Shown here piece by piece: positions 46,426 to 60,200 of a DNA stretch of 64,000 bases. A model generated the notes under the pieces. It did no database searches. It saw only the letters and a program-made list of their open reading frames with translations, and was not told where the DNA came from. The stretch spans positions 9,803,501-9,867,500 of the forward strand of contig CP114497.1 in NCBI GenBank assembly GCA_027186245.1, written 5' to 3'. Position 1 is the stretch's first letter; the number at the start of each line of letters is the position of its first letter. The DNA is from Coriaria nepalensis (Eukaryota > Streptophyta > Magnoliopsida > Cucurbitales > Coriariaceae). Made by a program: the position numbers and the translations under genes.

Positions 46426-48389
46426 TCAGTCTCCCAGAAGAAAATTAGCAGGCTCACTTCTTGCAGCATATCCTAACTTCGATGTGCAGTACTTCCGATA
46501 AACTCCAGTGAGCTTTCCAGTTCCGGCTTTCTGATGAAAAGTAACCATCATCCTCGAGCATTCCCTACGCAAACCCAAGAAATAAGTCCAGTCCGTCAAA
46601 ACATCAATGCATTTAGCAGAAAGAAAAATATGGCTTCCAACGTAAGATAAAAGACTTACAAAAGCTCTTCTCCCAAGTAGTTGGTATGCCTCTCGCTTGT
46701 CTTACTCCATTGCTTAGTCCCGTCAAGAGCACACTGAGCTGTGAAAATTGCTGCAGCAGCTAACATAGATGGTCGAAATTTGAGCATTTCGTACTCAACC
46801 AGACAAAGCTCAATAGTGAAAAAGGACAGTTGTTCGAGCTGTTTCAAGGGCAAAACCAAAGTCTGTCTAGTTAAAGCAACCTATCTGTTTAAACATATAG
46901 ATGTCTACATGTAACTTAAGTCGAAAGTCATTGATAGTCACCTCTTTGTTAGATTGAGCTGCTTTGAGAAACCTCCTCATAAACACATAGGCTGTGGGAA
47001 CTGACATGTTAAACTGTAAAATATTTACCATCAATTTTTCCTGCAATCATGCATAAAATCAGTAAAGCTTATCAGTTATCACTCTATGTATAGTTTTTAA
47101 ACAAAAAAGATACAAGACAATTATCTGAATAAAAGAAACTTACCATATCAAGTACCTCCTTCCTGCTGTAAGCCTTATCAGTGATCAAAATGAAATCTTC
47201 AACAATGGGAACAGAAACTTCTTCATATTTGCAAGCAAGCAGCATTGCAGTCACACCAACTAGTTGGAGCTTCTTCCTAATAATGGGCTGAACCGCCAAA
47301 AATCTGTCGATCAAGTTCACGGTCAGGAATAAGGTCTCACTCATTAGTTCAAACTTGTAATGCACCTGTCATGTTCCACTCACTTGTTAGCCAACATCCA
47401 TCAATTAAACGCATAGACATAGTTTTTGACCAACTAGCAAGAGATAACCTATGCATACCTCAATTAGCCAATCTATGAGAATACTTCTCATCTTCTCATT
47501 AATGTCAGATTGATGCGCCATATAGTCAGCAGGGACACATGCCGAACTCTGCAAATATACTTGATATGGTTAAGGCTATTATATTAATAATAAAAAAAAA
47601 AGTGGGGGGGATTTCAATGACAATGTGGCAAAAGCTAAGAGAATTTGTAATCTTCTTACCTCTGCTTTTCTGTAGTAGGCATATAAATCCTCAATATACT
47701 CGACAACTGCAAGGGGATTCATCTTGTCAGAGCTATCTATGTCCACAACAGGCTGTTGTTCATCTGCATCTTCCATTTCGATCTCATCCTGGAGATTTTA
47801 TAGGTTTCAAACCCAAATGTATAGCAATTTAAGTAATAGAGAATAAGAGAAGAGTAAAAAGGAAATACCGGAGGCACTGCTGTTTCACTATTTGTTGCAT
47901 TGCTTTCTTTCACCTCTACAGCATCAGAATTTTCAGACCCATTTGGAGTTGGGACCAACTTCACAGATTCGTTGGTTTTCTCTGGTGCTATTTGCTGCTG
48001 TATCTTTGTTAGTTGGGCAGCAAACCTCCTGGTAATTGGCCTACGAACCGGAATGGCTCCGTCCTTGTCCGTAACAAGATGTCCATGAGACAAGCCCCTT
48101 CTGTTTATTTCATTAGGGTAATTAGGAGGAAGTCCAATGATATTGCGATTATTAATGTCGCTCAATGCTCTACGGTTTTGTCTAATTACTCCCACGTCTT
48201 TGCCACCTCCATCATGAATTCCCCCTCCTTAAAAATTAAAGTTCAACAAAAAAGACGTTAGTCCGTTCCTCAGTTAAAATTTTTAAAATCTCGATCTAAT
48301 TAAAATTCAAAATAATCGAAGGGGTCAAACTCACCCTGAAGGTTTGCGGGTCCGATCATGCCAAGGTTGTTCTCGTCTGCTCCTTTCAT
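46426..48389 (-). CDS. CYCB2: G2/mitotic B2-type cyclin (CYCB2)
   Basis: Eight exons (48389-48335, 48227-47869, 47788-47660, 47548-47459, 47365-47144, 47040-46942, 46838-46660, 46564-46426) encode 423 residues. B-type cyclins activate CDKs at the G2/M transition. The N-terminus begins [19 protein letters not shown] destruction box (RRALSDINN, about residues 36-44) marks it for APC/C-mediated breakdown. The first cyclin box starts near residue 180 ([20 protein letters not shown]) and includes HYKFEL, the motif of B2 cyclins. IDRFLAVQ and the helix [17 protein letters not shown] follow, and the second box contains [20 protein letters not shown]. The tail is short ([13 protein letters not shown]). 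No intact frame break. It is probably cell-cycle-regulated by MSA elements, but none was confirmed. Confidence 0.95.
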
Positions 48390-49618
48390 TCTTCTCTGCG
48401 TAAAGAGAAGAGATTTTTCAAAATCGTTAGACAGATTTGCGAACACAAAATTGTGGGAAATGAAAGGATAAAGGAATGTGGGCATTTCAAAATCATTTAA
48501 TAAAAAAGAAAAGAAATGGAGAAAGAACCGATCAAGAAATAAAATTGATGATCGGAAAGTCAATCCCAGATCGTAGAACTAGAAAATTTACATGCAAAAC
48601 CAAGAAATGACCGGAATACCTCAATCGATTGTATTAAAAAAAAAGGGGTTGAGATTTGAATCCTGTTTGTGGTCCGAGCGCTCCGATCTACGATTTGAAT
48701 AAGAGAGAGTATTGTTTATCCAGTCAAGAACTGGAGCGTACACTCTCTCTATCTGCTGTGTTTTTTTTTTTTTTTTTTTTTTTGCATGAGGCGAAAATGA
48801 GGAGAGGAAAGCAGCGGATATATGTCCGCACATACGAAGATTTTAAAAATAACGGCTAGTGATTGATAGCCGTCCGATCTCCCTCATAATGAAAAGTCGC
48901 GTTCTTCTCATCTGATAAATTTGTTCTGTCACACTGACACTTGCACTGGCCTCAAAGTAAGAGAACATAAAAAAAAAAAATATAAAGTTAATTAAAAGTT
49001 TGTATTCTCAGAATCTCATGTTACTTTTGGTAGGTGAGAACCGCAGTTAAGAACCGTCCATTTTAGTGATTGTGATCAATTTTCTTAATTCTAGGCCCAC
49101 ACTTTGTAAGCATATTACATGTATAAATATTTAGTTTGTTCTTTGGATGCGAATTGCTATATTTCGATATGATCAATTCATTTATAAAATTAGTAATATA
49201 TTATAAAGTTTTTTTTAATCATTTTAAATTGGATATCATATAATAATAATATATAGTATTATTATTAGCGGTTAGAGAAAAAAAAGGGTAATGCGTGGAC
49301 ATTTCCGTTAAGAAATTAACTAACTTTTAAACGCTGCGATCGTTTTCCGCAAAAATGCTGTGTACCATAGAAAAGAAAGGAGCTTCTCTGTCAACATTCA
49401 CCGATCGTGGACTAACAGCATTATGCCCAACTGCCTTCTTTCGATTCCTCCATCTCCATGGCCAATTGGCTCTTGAGGGTTTGGGTTTCGTTCTCTTTGG
49501 GATTCTCGATCCCTCACGGCCTCCTTCAATTTTTCTGTCAATCTTATTCCTCTTGCAAACAAACAGACACATAGAAGTAGGAACCCTAGCTTTCTTCTCT
49601 GGAATTTACTTCATATCC
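48390..49618. other. Intergenic: shared upstream region of the B2 cyclin and the PUB15-like gene
   Basis: Divergent genes. Contains the poly(T) tract and AT-rich DNA at 48970-49310. An in-frame ATG at 49355 upstream of the U-box gene would add ~88 residues without family similarity. Confidence 0.4.
48761..48783. repeat. Poly(T) tract upstream of the cyclin
   Basis: 23 consecutive T, in the cyclin upstream region (poly-A on its sense strand). Polymer runs of this length are prone to length errors. Confidence 0.9.
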
Positions 49619-51851
49619 ATGGTGATGGCCGGCGCCATAGATCAGGAAGGCGTTGTTGATATCGTGGATGAAGGAGATGAGCTCAGCTCACCGGATAATC
49701 ATCACACTGACGAATTGGAGCTCGTTCAAGAATTGGTTGGTGTGATTGAATCCGTTGCCCGATATGGGGATTTTAAAAAATCGCACAGAAAGGAATGTCA
49801 CAATCTGGTGCGGCGATTGAAGCTGCTTTTGCCGTTGTTCGAAGAGCTACGAGATCTTGAAGCGCCTATCACCCAGACCACAGCTGCTTGGTTGTCTAGT
49901 TTAAGGAAGGCGCTTCTTCTCGCCAGGAAACTGCTTAAGACTTGTAACGAAGGAAGCAAGATCTACCTGGTCACCCTGCTTCATTAGTCTCTCCTTTTTT
50001 CTTTTCCCTTTTTTCTCTTCTTAATTACTCGTAAGAGCATGTATTGACGGAAATCTTAATTACTCCTTGGATTCTGAATTCAGGCCCTCGAAAACGAATC
50101 GATTATGATCAAATTTCAAAGCGTGTATGAAAAACTAAGTAAAGCTCTGGATGATTTGTTACGTGATGAACCTGGAATCTCCGATGAAGTGCAAGAACAG
50201 GTTTGCCTCTTTCTTTCTTTTCCTTTTTCAATGAATTTGGTTTGGATAAATGTTGAGGTAATATTCCACTATCACCATCATGGATAGGTTGAGTTGATTT
50301 GGACACAAATCAAGAGAGCAAAGAGACGAACAGACACCCAGGATATTGAGCTCGCCATGGATATGATGGTGGTATTCTCCACCACTGATGAACGAAATGC
50401 AGATAGTGCGATTATTGAAAGGCTTGCAAAGAAGATGGATCTACACACTATAGAGGACCTTAAGATAGAAACAATAGCTGTAAGAAATCTTGTCAAAAAG
50501 GGAGAATCAAAGGAAGAAAGCACCCAACACATCATTGAACTTCTCAACAAATTCAGAAATATTGCCGGGTTGGAAGAATCCAAAGTTCTTGTAGATCCCG
50601 TAATGCCTAAAACATTAGAGAAATGTCCATCTCTTGTAATCCCTCATGAATTCCTCTGTCCAATCACTTTGGAAATCATGACTGACCCTGTTATCATTGC
50701 CAGCGGACAGGTGATCTCAAATCCAATTTTTTTTTTCATCTATTATTTTCCTGACATTGTTGTAAGAGAATTGACTCTGATTCATTTCCACTCAGACATA
50801 TGAGAGAGAGAGCATACTAAAATGGTTCGAAACAAACCATAAGACATGTCCAAAGACCAGACAAGGTCTACCTCACTTGTCTGTAGCGCCCAATTACGCC
50901 TTAAAAGCCATAATCCTACAATGGTGCGAGAAGAACAAATTCCAGATTCCCAAAAAGGAAATTTCCACAGACCAAGAAACTTCCTCTGCCGAACACAAGG
51001 AGGACATATCATCGATAGTTAAAAACCTTTCTTCCAATCACCTAGAAGTGCAAAGAAGATGCGTGAAGAAGATCCGTATACTCTCAAAAGAAAATCCCGA
51101 GAACAGAGTATTAATTGCTAGTTGTGGAGCAATCCAGCCATTAGTACATCTCCTTTCCTACCCCGATTCTAAGATCCAAGAACATGCTGTTACAGCACTG
51201 TTGAATCTGTCAATTGATGAGGCTAACAAGAGAATCATCGCAACAGAAGGTGCGATCCCATTTATTATACAAGTGTTGAGGAATGGGAGCATAGAGGCGA
51301 GGGAGAATTCTGCTGCAGCCCTGTTTAGCTTGTCAATGTTGGACGAGAATAAAGTAGCCGTAGGATTATCAGATGGAATACCGCCACTTGTTGATTTGTT
51401 GCAGAATGGAATGATTAGAGGCAAGAAAGATGCTGCTACTGCTCTTTTCAATCTGTCTCTCAATCATTCAAATAAGGCTAGAGCGATTTGTGCTGGAATT
51501 ATTAAACCCTTACTTCAGCTACTTAAGGATACGAATTTGGGCATGGTTGATGAAGCATTATCAATCTTTCTTCTTCTTGCTTCGCATCCAGAAGGGCGGC
51601 AAGAAATCGGGCAGCTGTCTTTCATAGAAACTTTAGTTGAGTTTATGCGAAATGGGACTCCTAAGAATAAGGAGTGCGCAACTTCAGTTCTTCTCGAGTT
51701 GGGTTCGAATAATTCGACTTTTGTACTTTATGCTCTTCAGTTTGGAGTGTATGAGCATTTGATTGAGATTTCACAGAATGGAACAAATAGAGCTCAACGG
51801 AAAGCGAATGCATTGTTGCAGCTAATGAGCAAAAGTGAACAGATTCCTTGA
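49619..51851 (+). CDS. PUB15: U-box/ARM-repeat E3 ubiquitin ligase (PUB15-like)
   Basis: Four exons (49619-49969, 50084-50200, 50288-50710, 50796-51851) give 648 residues. An N-terminal UND-type helical region ([18 protein letters not shown] to LLKTCNEG and beyond) precedes the U-box at about residues 273-345 ([39 protein letters not shown]). The C-terminal part has ARM repeats from about residue 370 ([72 protein letters not shown]). These proteins act as E3 ligases, with the U-box binding E2 and ARM repeats binding substrate. PUB15 is chosen by overall layout and neighbours; the PUB10-PUB15 group is close. The target is not known. Confidence 0.93.
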
Positions 51852-51942
51852 TGTTGTAAAAAGTAAAAATCTTCCAATTTGGTTACTAGGAGGCTCTTCT
51901 TTCGTATTAGGACCAAATCTTTTTCTTACCCATTTACGTAGG

Positions 51943-52165
51943 CATGATTTATAAATGAAGATGATCTTCATTCTTCACAAATATTGGATCTGTTTTATAT
52001 TACAGAGTTACGTAATATAATGTAAGTATGATTTATAAATGAAGATGAGATCTTCATTCTTCATAGTATTGAGTATGATTTACATTACAGAGTTACGTAA
52101 TATAATATAGACATGATTTATAAATGAAGATGATCTTCATTCTTCACGGTATTGGAGAACAGTAG
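51943..52165. repeat. 84-base tandem repeat with internal palindromes, 2.6 copies
   Basis: Units begin near 51943, 52027 and 52112. Each has CATGATTTATAAATG (or TATG) followed by an AATGAAGAT...ATCTTCATT inverted repeat and then an AGTTACGTAAT segment in two units. The palindrome has a one-base centre in units 1 and 3, and three bases in unit 2. The repeat is in the 3' flank of the U-box gene. Confidence 0.85.
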
Positions 52166-52399
52166 TTACCTGATTGAAGCGTCTAAAAAAAGCAGTTAAA
52201 TTAATATAGATCTAAATTTTATCTCGTTATCTTTTTAATAATAAGCAGTTATATATATATTGTATATATATATATATAATAAAAAATAACGGAGAACCAA
52301 AATAAGCGCCAAACGCTTTCGATCCCGCCCCGAAGTTCAAATCCTCTGGAGTGTAGGTTGGTTGTGCACCCGGCTTCTAGTCGTCGAGAAGAAATATTT

Positions 52400-53428
52400 T
52401 CACGGTTAAAAACGCAAGGAGCGTGATCCAACGGCCAAGATCAAATAATCCTGAAACGATAACAGAAACGATACTAATTGGAGCCAAAATCACAAGTTAC
52501 TGGATTCCCCTTTTGAACCAACGCTGGCTCCCTCCTCCCTCCTCAACGCTCTCACTCTCTGGCGGCAGAAACACAGAAAACACAGAAAACTCAGAAAACG
52601 GAAACTCTAGTTGAAAATATTAATTATTTGCTGCGGAACGTTGCATATTCCATCTCTGAGCTTCACCTGCAGGTAATTTGAGCTTTTATCTGTTGCTATT
52701 TGAGAGTTGAGACCACTAAATTTAGCTTAGATCTGTGTCCGTTACTTTATTTTAGGTCATTTATTATCAAGCCTAGAACCTTGAATTTGATATTCTTCTT
52801 CATCTTCGTCTTGGTTAGCTTGCTTTCTTCTGTTATGTTTTGTTTTTGTAGTTTATGATGAAATTCGCGTTCTCCTGAATCTGTATTTTGAGCCTCGTAG
52901 TGTACCTAAGTAGTATTTTGCTAAACTTTTAGATTTGTCCACACCAATCATTTCTGTGCTGAATTTTCTTTGCTTCTCGTAATCTTCCCGGTACTGGTAC
53001 AGGTGATAGTAAAAAAATATATGGTTGGATTTACCGATTTATCTTACTCTGCACCTCATTAGTTCCGAGTTAAGGTTCTTGTTATGGTAGTGATTATTGC
53101 TTATTTTTGGGACTGGAAACTCTGTTGCAGTTTTCCCTTCTGATCTGTAGCAGCCAGCCATGGTGGAATACTGCCGAGTTGTTACTGTGCACTTCATGTT
53201 TGTGTCAATGTTGCACTATATTACAACTGATTAACGTTTTGCACTTTTTGATTGAACTTGAATAATTACCTAAGGTTGTAACGAATGAAGTGCGTTTTAT
53301 ATTTCTATTGATACATAGATTTATACAGTAATAGGACTAGTGAAGTGAACTTAACTTCTATATCATGTTGACCTCCTTCTTGGGTGCTAGTCTTGCTTCA
53401 GCCGACAAATTTCTGTGAGTTTATACGG
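52400..53428. other. 5' leader region with a probable leader intron of the 240-residue gene
   Basis: A donor GTAATT at 52673 after CTTCACCTGCAG and an acceptor CTTGCTTCAG ending at 53401 would define a 5' UTR intron of ~730 bases. The ATG at 53384 would be in this intron, so 53429 is the likely start. Not proven. Confidence 0.4.
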
Positions 53429-54974
53429 ATGAATGATAGAAACCTTCACAAGAATGGGATGGGCAGCTGTGACAGCAGTTTACCTACGTGTCTTCCAAAC
53501 CAACTACCAGTTTCAACGAGAAAGATTGCACTGAGAGATGTGCAAAATGATAACAGGGCTGTTAAATGCAATCACCGGGAAAGTACTTGTTCTATAGGAT
53601 TAGGATCACATCTCGTTGATGTAAGTAAGGTCTCAGGAGTTAAGAGACCAAAGCCTGAATGCTCATCAAGCCTTCATTGTCACCCTTTAAATGATCAACG
53701 CTCAAAATATGGATACAGAACACTTGAAACAGATCAAGGCCAGACCGTATCTTGTACACTTGCATTATCATCTGTTCCAACGGCTTCTCTGACGATGCCA
53801 TCACCTTGTAGACCTTCACTTCCAAGTTTCCTTGGAAAGCCTGGAATTAGTTTCCCCCCTGCTGAATACAATCACTTGGGTGTTCCCTCTTCTTCTGAAG
53901 TTCCCAACTTTGTTTCTTCCATGGAAAGTAATAATCGACTGAGGAAGGGACGTTTTCTTCATCTGCAGAGGCTTTTAAAACAATGTGACGAATCTGATCA
54001 AAGTGACTATGTCCAAAGTAAGACATTTGAATTTGGTCATCGAGCTCTCAAAGTGTTCACCTACAAATTTTGATCACGGTAACACTAAAACTGCTCTTTG
54101 TTTCATGTGACTTTCTCAGTGCTTCGTTGTTTAACTCCAGTTGAGCTCAGCAGGCACGCTGTAGAGCTGGAGAAGAGATCAATCTGTCTATCATTTGAGG
54201 AAGGTAAATTCTGTGAAATTCTGTGAAATTCTTGTGCATGCCGGAATTGATATAAATAAAACTAACACAGCATGTCATCTTCTGCATCTTTTCAACTTTT
54301 TCTTTTATGTAGTAATAGTTCATGTCTCAGTGACCTGATAAGTCTAGGACTACTTGATTAGCAAAAGAGAACATGGACATAAAGTTGAGAAAACCGACAT
54401 CTGACTATTCACAATGTATAGAGTTGCCACCCTTCAGCAAGACTAGACGTTCCAAAAGTCGAATAGACACGATTTAATACCCTCCACGAATCATAATGCA
54501 TGACAAGTGTAATCACATACATAAGAGAGATATATAAAGCATGCATGATGCATTTACGGTCCATTACGGATATCTACCTCTCCCCCTCTTTAAATGCACC
54601 CTTTAGGATATACTGTTCACTTTCAAAGATATTTTTTGGGTGTGGTCATATAATGTAGATGGAGTTGCTTATCGCCTTACTGGATCCTTGTACCCTTTTG
54701 AATCACTAAATTTGCAAGAATAGCACATCACAGTTATAAACCCTTTTGTGTCATTTGCTTATTTTTTATCTGTTAAAGTTGGGTTATTTCACAGTTAGAT
54801 AATCATGAACCTTGATCATAGTTTTGATAATGTTAATACCAATTAATGTCTGTAAACAATATATTAGTTATTATTGGATTATGGAAGTGTTAGCTAAAAA
54901 TTCCATGTAAATTTGTTTATACAGGGAAAGAGATTCAACGGACGAGAATTATGAATGTGTTGGGGAGCCCGTAG
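53429..54974 (+). CDS. Plant-specific protein of unknown function (RKGRFLHLQ...VELSRHAVELEKRS family)
   Basis: Three exons (53429-54017, 54120-54203, 54925-54974) encode 240 residues with phase kept. The N-terminal part is Ser/Pro/Asn-rich and unstructured (KIALRDVQNDNRAVKCN, SVPTASLTMPSPCRPSLPS). The C-terminal block is conserved in plants: RKGRFLHLQRLLKQCDESDQ, then MLRCLTPVELSRHAVELEKR and EEGKEIQRTRIMNVLG. I recognise this block from uncharacterised Arabidopsis proteins, but I know of no function. No membrane segment or known domain is seen. The last exon holds only 16 codons and ends at TAG 54972-54974. Confidence 0.72.
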
Positions 54975-56602
54975 AGACATGTGGTAAAGTTGAAGCAAAG
55001 ATTCTAAAAAAGTCTTGTACGATATGATGAATGTGATGGTGATCTGGTGAAGTGTTTGATGCTAATTTAGTTCTTTCCAGGGTCGCTGCCTACTTTTAGC
55101 TGACCCTGTAGCTTGGCCACTTTTGGTGCAACTTGCACCTCCTTGTCCCCTGTGAGTTTTGCGTAGTAACTAAACCATCTATACAGCCCTTTTTTATTTG
55201 GATGATCCTTATTGTTTTAGCCTAATCAGGAGGGGTTTTTTTTTTAATAAATTGAAACGAAAAATAAGTTTTACGTAGGGAGATAGTTTACGTATCTGTT
55301 ATTAATTTTTTGTTCTTAAAAAGATTATAATTAAGGTAATGTAACCGTATAATGAAGATATTTCCGAAACTTGTTGCATGTAATATTTTTATTATAAGAT
55401 CCAGAAGTTAGGGAATCGTATACACATTATTGATCTATAAGCTGTGTTGATTTTGAAAGTGATTTGGAACAGGAGGGAGGACAATAATTAGCCAGTGGGC
55501 CCATAAACCCACTAGAGGTCCTAGTGCATTATGACACCCAAGTAAACAATAATGATAAACATTTTGTGTCGTATAGTCACCTCCCCCGCCCCCACCGTTT
55601 TATGATAACTATTATTGCAATCAATCCCAATTGATAATTGTATTATTATCACATACATGCTCTATAGTCTAAACATTTGGATTTATTTATTGTAAATTTG
55701 TGAGGTCGATTTTAGTCCCAAGAATATATATGAAATTCTACTTATAAATATACTAAAAAAAAAAAAAAAGTTATTCTTATTTTTTTAATATTAAAATATG
55801 AGCACGTGGTGGAGAAAACTTGGATGTTTCATTCCACTTTGAAGATTTAAGGTCCCGAAACATGTGCCGGGCGGGCATCTTCCTTGATGTTTAACACTCC
55901 CTTTAACCTTTCTTATCATTTACGACTTTTTCTTTGAGCATTTTTATATAATTACAGATGGAAGGATAAGATTGGACAGAGAGAGGTGTAAGAAAGAAAT
56001 TCAATAATTTATCTCACTTCCTAAATATTTGTTCGGACAACATTTCATCGATCAGAATGCAAAAGTAAAAGCTTTGTGGGACATGACAACAATGGATGAC
56101 ACACGAACAACGGAACAACAGAACAACGGAACAACTCTCTCTCTCTCTTCCTGATTGGATATCGAAATCGCCTCTTATCAGAAGCGTTCCTCTTTGCCTT
56201 CTTCTTCTTATTGGGGTACTGTACTAGAAATAGACAGATCCGGCGCCCCGTCCCCTTGCCCAATTATAGCAGGCCCATCTTTGTGGGCCCAATTATAACT
56301 ACTCTTATACTAATTAACATACTAAGCACTACTCCAATGAATTTATAATACTAATAATAAGCTAAATCAATATTTCATCTCTTTAAGAATATATAGTATC
56401 TGTTAAGAAAGATTGACGTCATAACGGAAGTCTTTAGAAATAATGGAGGACAATCTGAACAAGATATATACGGTGTATACCCGTCGGGCGATGTAGGCCA
56501 CCGCCACTTCTCTACTTTTTCCCTAACGGTAACAGTTTCCCTACTTTTTCTATGTGAAAACCGGTAATTTTCTGAAAAGAGAAAAAATTGTATGATATAT
56601 AT

Positions 56603-57231
56603 TGTTGGACCACGTTCATGTCACGTTCTTGTCACGCTCTTGTCACCTTCGGTGGTTAGGGTTGCCTTGGGATGATGGTCAATATTGGTGTAGTTTGTAA
56701 GGATTCATTAAGATTATACAGAAGATGATTAAAGCTGAGGAATTGAGGTCATCATCGTCGGAAGATGTTATATTAATTAGGCAGAGTTGAATAGTGCCTA
56801 GCCTAACCTGAGGTTAAGTCAAGTGCTCAACTACTCATCTTTAAATTGAGGAATATCTATTGAATTTGTGCCCAGGAGGGAAAATATACTTATATAGTCT
56901 TATTATGATATCTTAGTAGAGAGCATATTCCATCAAGTTAGAGGAGGGTGGCGGCCTTGATACCGATCATAAAGTAAAGAATAATCAGGCTGTTAAATAA
57001 TGAATGCACGACATGTGTAAAGTTATTTAGGATTTCACACAATTATTTTAGGTATATAAGCTAAAAGATATTTAATGAGAAAGATTACCAATTTCCACAC
57101 ACTGAACTCTCTATAAAAAATACATTTGCATCCTCAATATTAACTTGAGCATCGGAGGGGGTTAGCAGATCATAACCCCAACCATTCATTATTTGTGGGT
57201 GTAGGTAAGCTAATCTTATAGCACACTGTCA
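56603..57231. repeat. Direct repeat copy 1, LTR-like
   Basis: Begins TGTTGGAC and ends GTCA. Shared anchors with the copy at 61322 in the same order: GTCGGAAG, GGCAGAGTTGAA, AGTGCTC, TCATCTTTA, GTTAG(A)GGAGGGTG, ACCGATCA, AAGTAAA, AACTCTCTA and GGTAAGCTAATCTT. TG...CA ends and same orientation suggest LTRs of an old element. No target-site duplication or primer-binding site was found. Confidence 0.55.
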
Positions 57232-60200
57232 TCGGGTGGATCCCTTCATTGCGAACAAATTTCCACGTTAACATTTTAGTTTCACAACTGATTAGTGGCC
57301 CAAAGGCGAAAGAGAAGTATGGAGAAGGAGAACGGAAAGGGGGGGAGCAAATGGGAGAGATTGAAAGGGTTTTTCCAAGAGCAAAAAAGGGCAAAGGAAG
57401 AGCAATCCTCCCTCATTTACCTAAAGGGAGGGTGACTTGATCCGTTAGTATTGCCCGAGGACGGCTCACGCCTCCTCAAACTCTAGCCATAGTTAATAGT
57501 GGGGCAAATGTTTTACATGCCATCAATATGATGAAGAGAGGTTTGGTGGAAAGTGTCCCGACCCACACTGTTCAGACCATTATTTTACTACACTTTTCCT
57601 CATTAAATTAGATTATTATTTTTTTCACTAAGGACTTAGTTTCAAAGAAGCTTTTTAAAACTTTATTCATTAAAAGAGTTTCTTGATTAGTAGCAAAATC
57701 TATCATATAGAAAAATAGAGTCTATTATAATATTACTACTAAATGTGTATGTGTCCACTAGGAGATTTTAAAACATTTATAAGAAAGTTCTCGAAATATT
57801 TTTCAAGTCTTTATGATGCACCAAGATATATATAACTATCATTATTTACGATATTAAAGTAGAAATTTAAAGCATAACTGAGTCTTAATACCACTACCTC
57901 CTCTGAGTACATCGCACCATCTCGACAAGTTTTTCATGATAACTAGATTAGTTGTTTATCCTTAGTACCTACAACATGGAACGTAAGATTTGAGCTATTG
58001 CTCAATAAGTACAAGCATACCTTATAAAACAGTTATAAATACATATGATGTATGAAACATGTAATATTTAATAATCTTAAAACACATATTCTTCTTAAAA
58101 GTTATTACATGCTTCCATTTTACTCTTTCTTATATTTTCTTACTTTTTTTTTATTGGGTCATTTGTATGTACCATTTGAGTGCTCTACCAATGGAAAGAT
58201 GAGGAAGTGACTCGATTCGAACTTGCCCATGGTTCTTGCATGTCTTGGTATGTATTAGCATAATTTTAAATAAGCATCTCTTCATTGGATCTCAGCTCTT
58301 CCTTTAAAAAGTTGGTACGACACCAAACTACTTTATCTCATTTATTTTTATTTCCATATACCTCTTAATTTTTTAACATGAAATATGAGATAAGCTTTAC
58401 AAGATTTTCATGAGTGCATATGTTGTTCAAAAATTTTCTATAAGGAGAAACTATAACAATTCTAGTACTCATAGCAGTCAATCATTTCATTACAATAAAT
58501 CAATTAATTACATGAACAACCATGCAATCATTAGAACCAACTCATCGAGTTTCAAAAACAGCTTTCATATTATAGGTGAGGTTTATACTTACTTAGATTT
58601 CGTGCTTTTCATAAAGGGTTTCGAGTATTTCCCGAACACTTGCTCAATTGTTTGCCTATACAATTAAAAATTTAACTTAATTTAATAAAAACTTAACTTT
58701 TCATAAGCTTTTCTATTTGGTTAACTTATCTCACTATGCATTTATTATTTATTTTAGGAATCTAGTTCCCAATTTTTTCTTATTATCACTTGCTTGATTA
58801 AATGAGTAACTTTTGTCCAAGTTTTTCTTACTATCATTTTTACCTTATGATTTAAATCATTTTAGTTAACCATTAAAAATAGAATGTCTAGGTTAATCAT
58901 TTCTTAAGTACTTAGTAGAGGTTTGGATCTTTGTATCTCATAAACCATAATTCTCAATAATATGAAATTTTGCTCATGTTTATTTATGCCTTTTAAGTGA
59001 GTTTAATAAAATTTTCAGTTCAAAATTTAATCATTTACCACATTTTTTCAAATCTGATTTAAAATAAAATCTTATTTATTTCAAATCATATCATATTTTT
59101 TATGATATATTTAATTTATTCAAATATTTTCAAATCTTATTTAAAATAAAATCTCATCTATTTTAAATCAAATCATATCTTACTTGAATTTTAAATTAGT
59201 TTTTCAAACCAATTTAAATTTGACTTACATAATCTTAATATTTAATTAATATCTCATATCAATTTAATATAGATATAATATATTTAATTTAAAATCAAAT
59301 ATTATTATTTAATATATGAATTTTGAAATTCATCATTTAAAAAATATATTTTAATTAATTAATTAACACTAATTATATCATAATTACAAATTTACCCCAA
59401 AAAACTATTTTCTTACAAATAAGTCTTTTTTTAAACTTTTGTCTTTCTTACCCTATACAGTGTTTTATAGAGACAACCTGAAGCGCATGAAACTATAATT
59501 CCAAGCTCTAATAATTTAAATTATTAATTAAATTCTTTAATTTAATAAATATAATTTATTAATCTCAATGTTATTCCACTAAAAATATGATATTGTACTC
59601 TTGCAATTATAGAATATATTACTGATCAATCTCTAGTAGTCCATTGATATTACCATTACATGCAATCTAATCCTCCAATAATTGATTCATAATTAGAACT
59701 GGTCAAAAATATCATTTTACCCATATAATTATCTTTTTATTCTTAAGTACCATTAATTCACTAGTGAACGGTCAATTTATAACTGAATTATAAATTTGAG
59801 CTTAAAACCATTCAATTCCATAATTAACGCTAAATGGAATCAATATACAATCTTCTATGAAACAAGTTTGGATTTCATATATGTAAATAACGTTCTCAGC
59901 CACTTATCTCAATGAATTTTCAAACTAAAAGTCTTTAGCCTATTTTACAATTTTCAAATTGTAACGAGTGAATCAAAAGATCCATTTGACATAAATAAGA
60001 GTTCATGACTACTCATGATTCAAATTGATCAGCATATGATCAACTATTAATATGAATAGAATTATTTATGGCTAACGGTATTTTAATAAAGAATTAATTT
60101 GTATTGAGTTTTGTCCTATATAATCCAATTATATAAAACACCTCAACTAAGATGTCTATTTATATTAGTGATCCGGATCTATATCACTTATATTCATAAT

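Noticed and set aside
58140..58240. tRNA-like words (GGTAGAGCA and GTTCGAATC) on the minus strand
   Set aside because: On that strand the B-box-like word comes before the A-box-like word, and no cloverleaf can be drawn.
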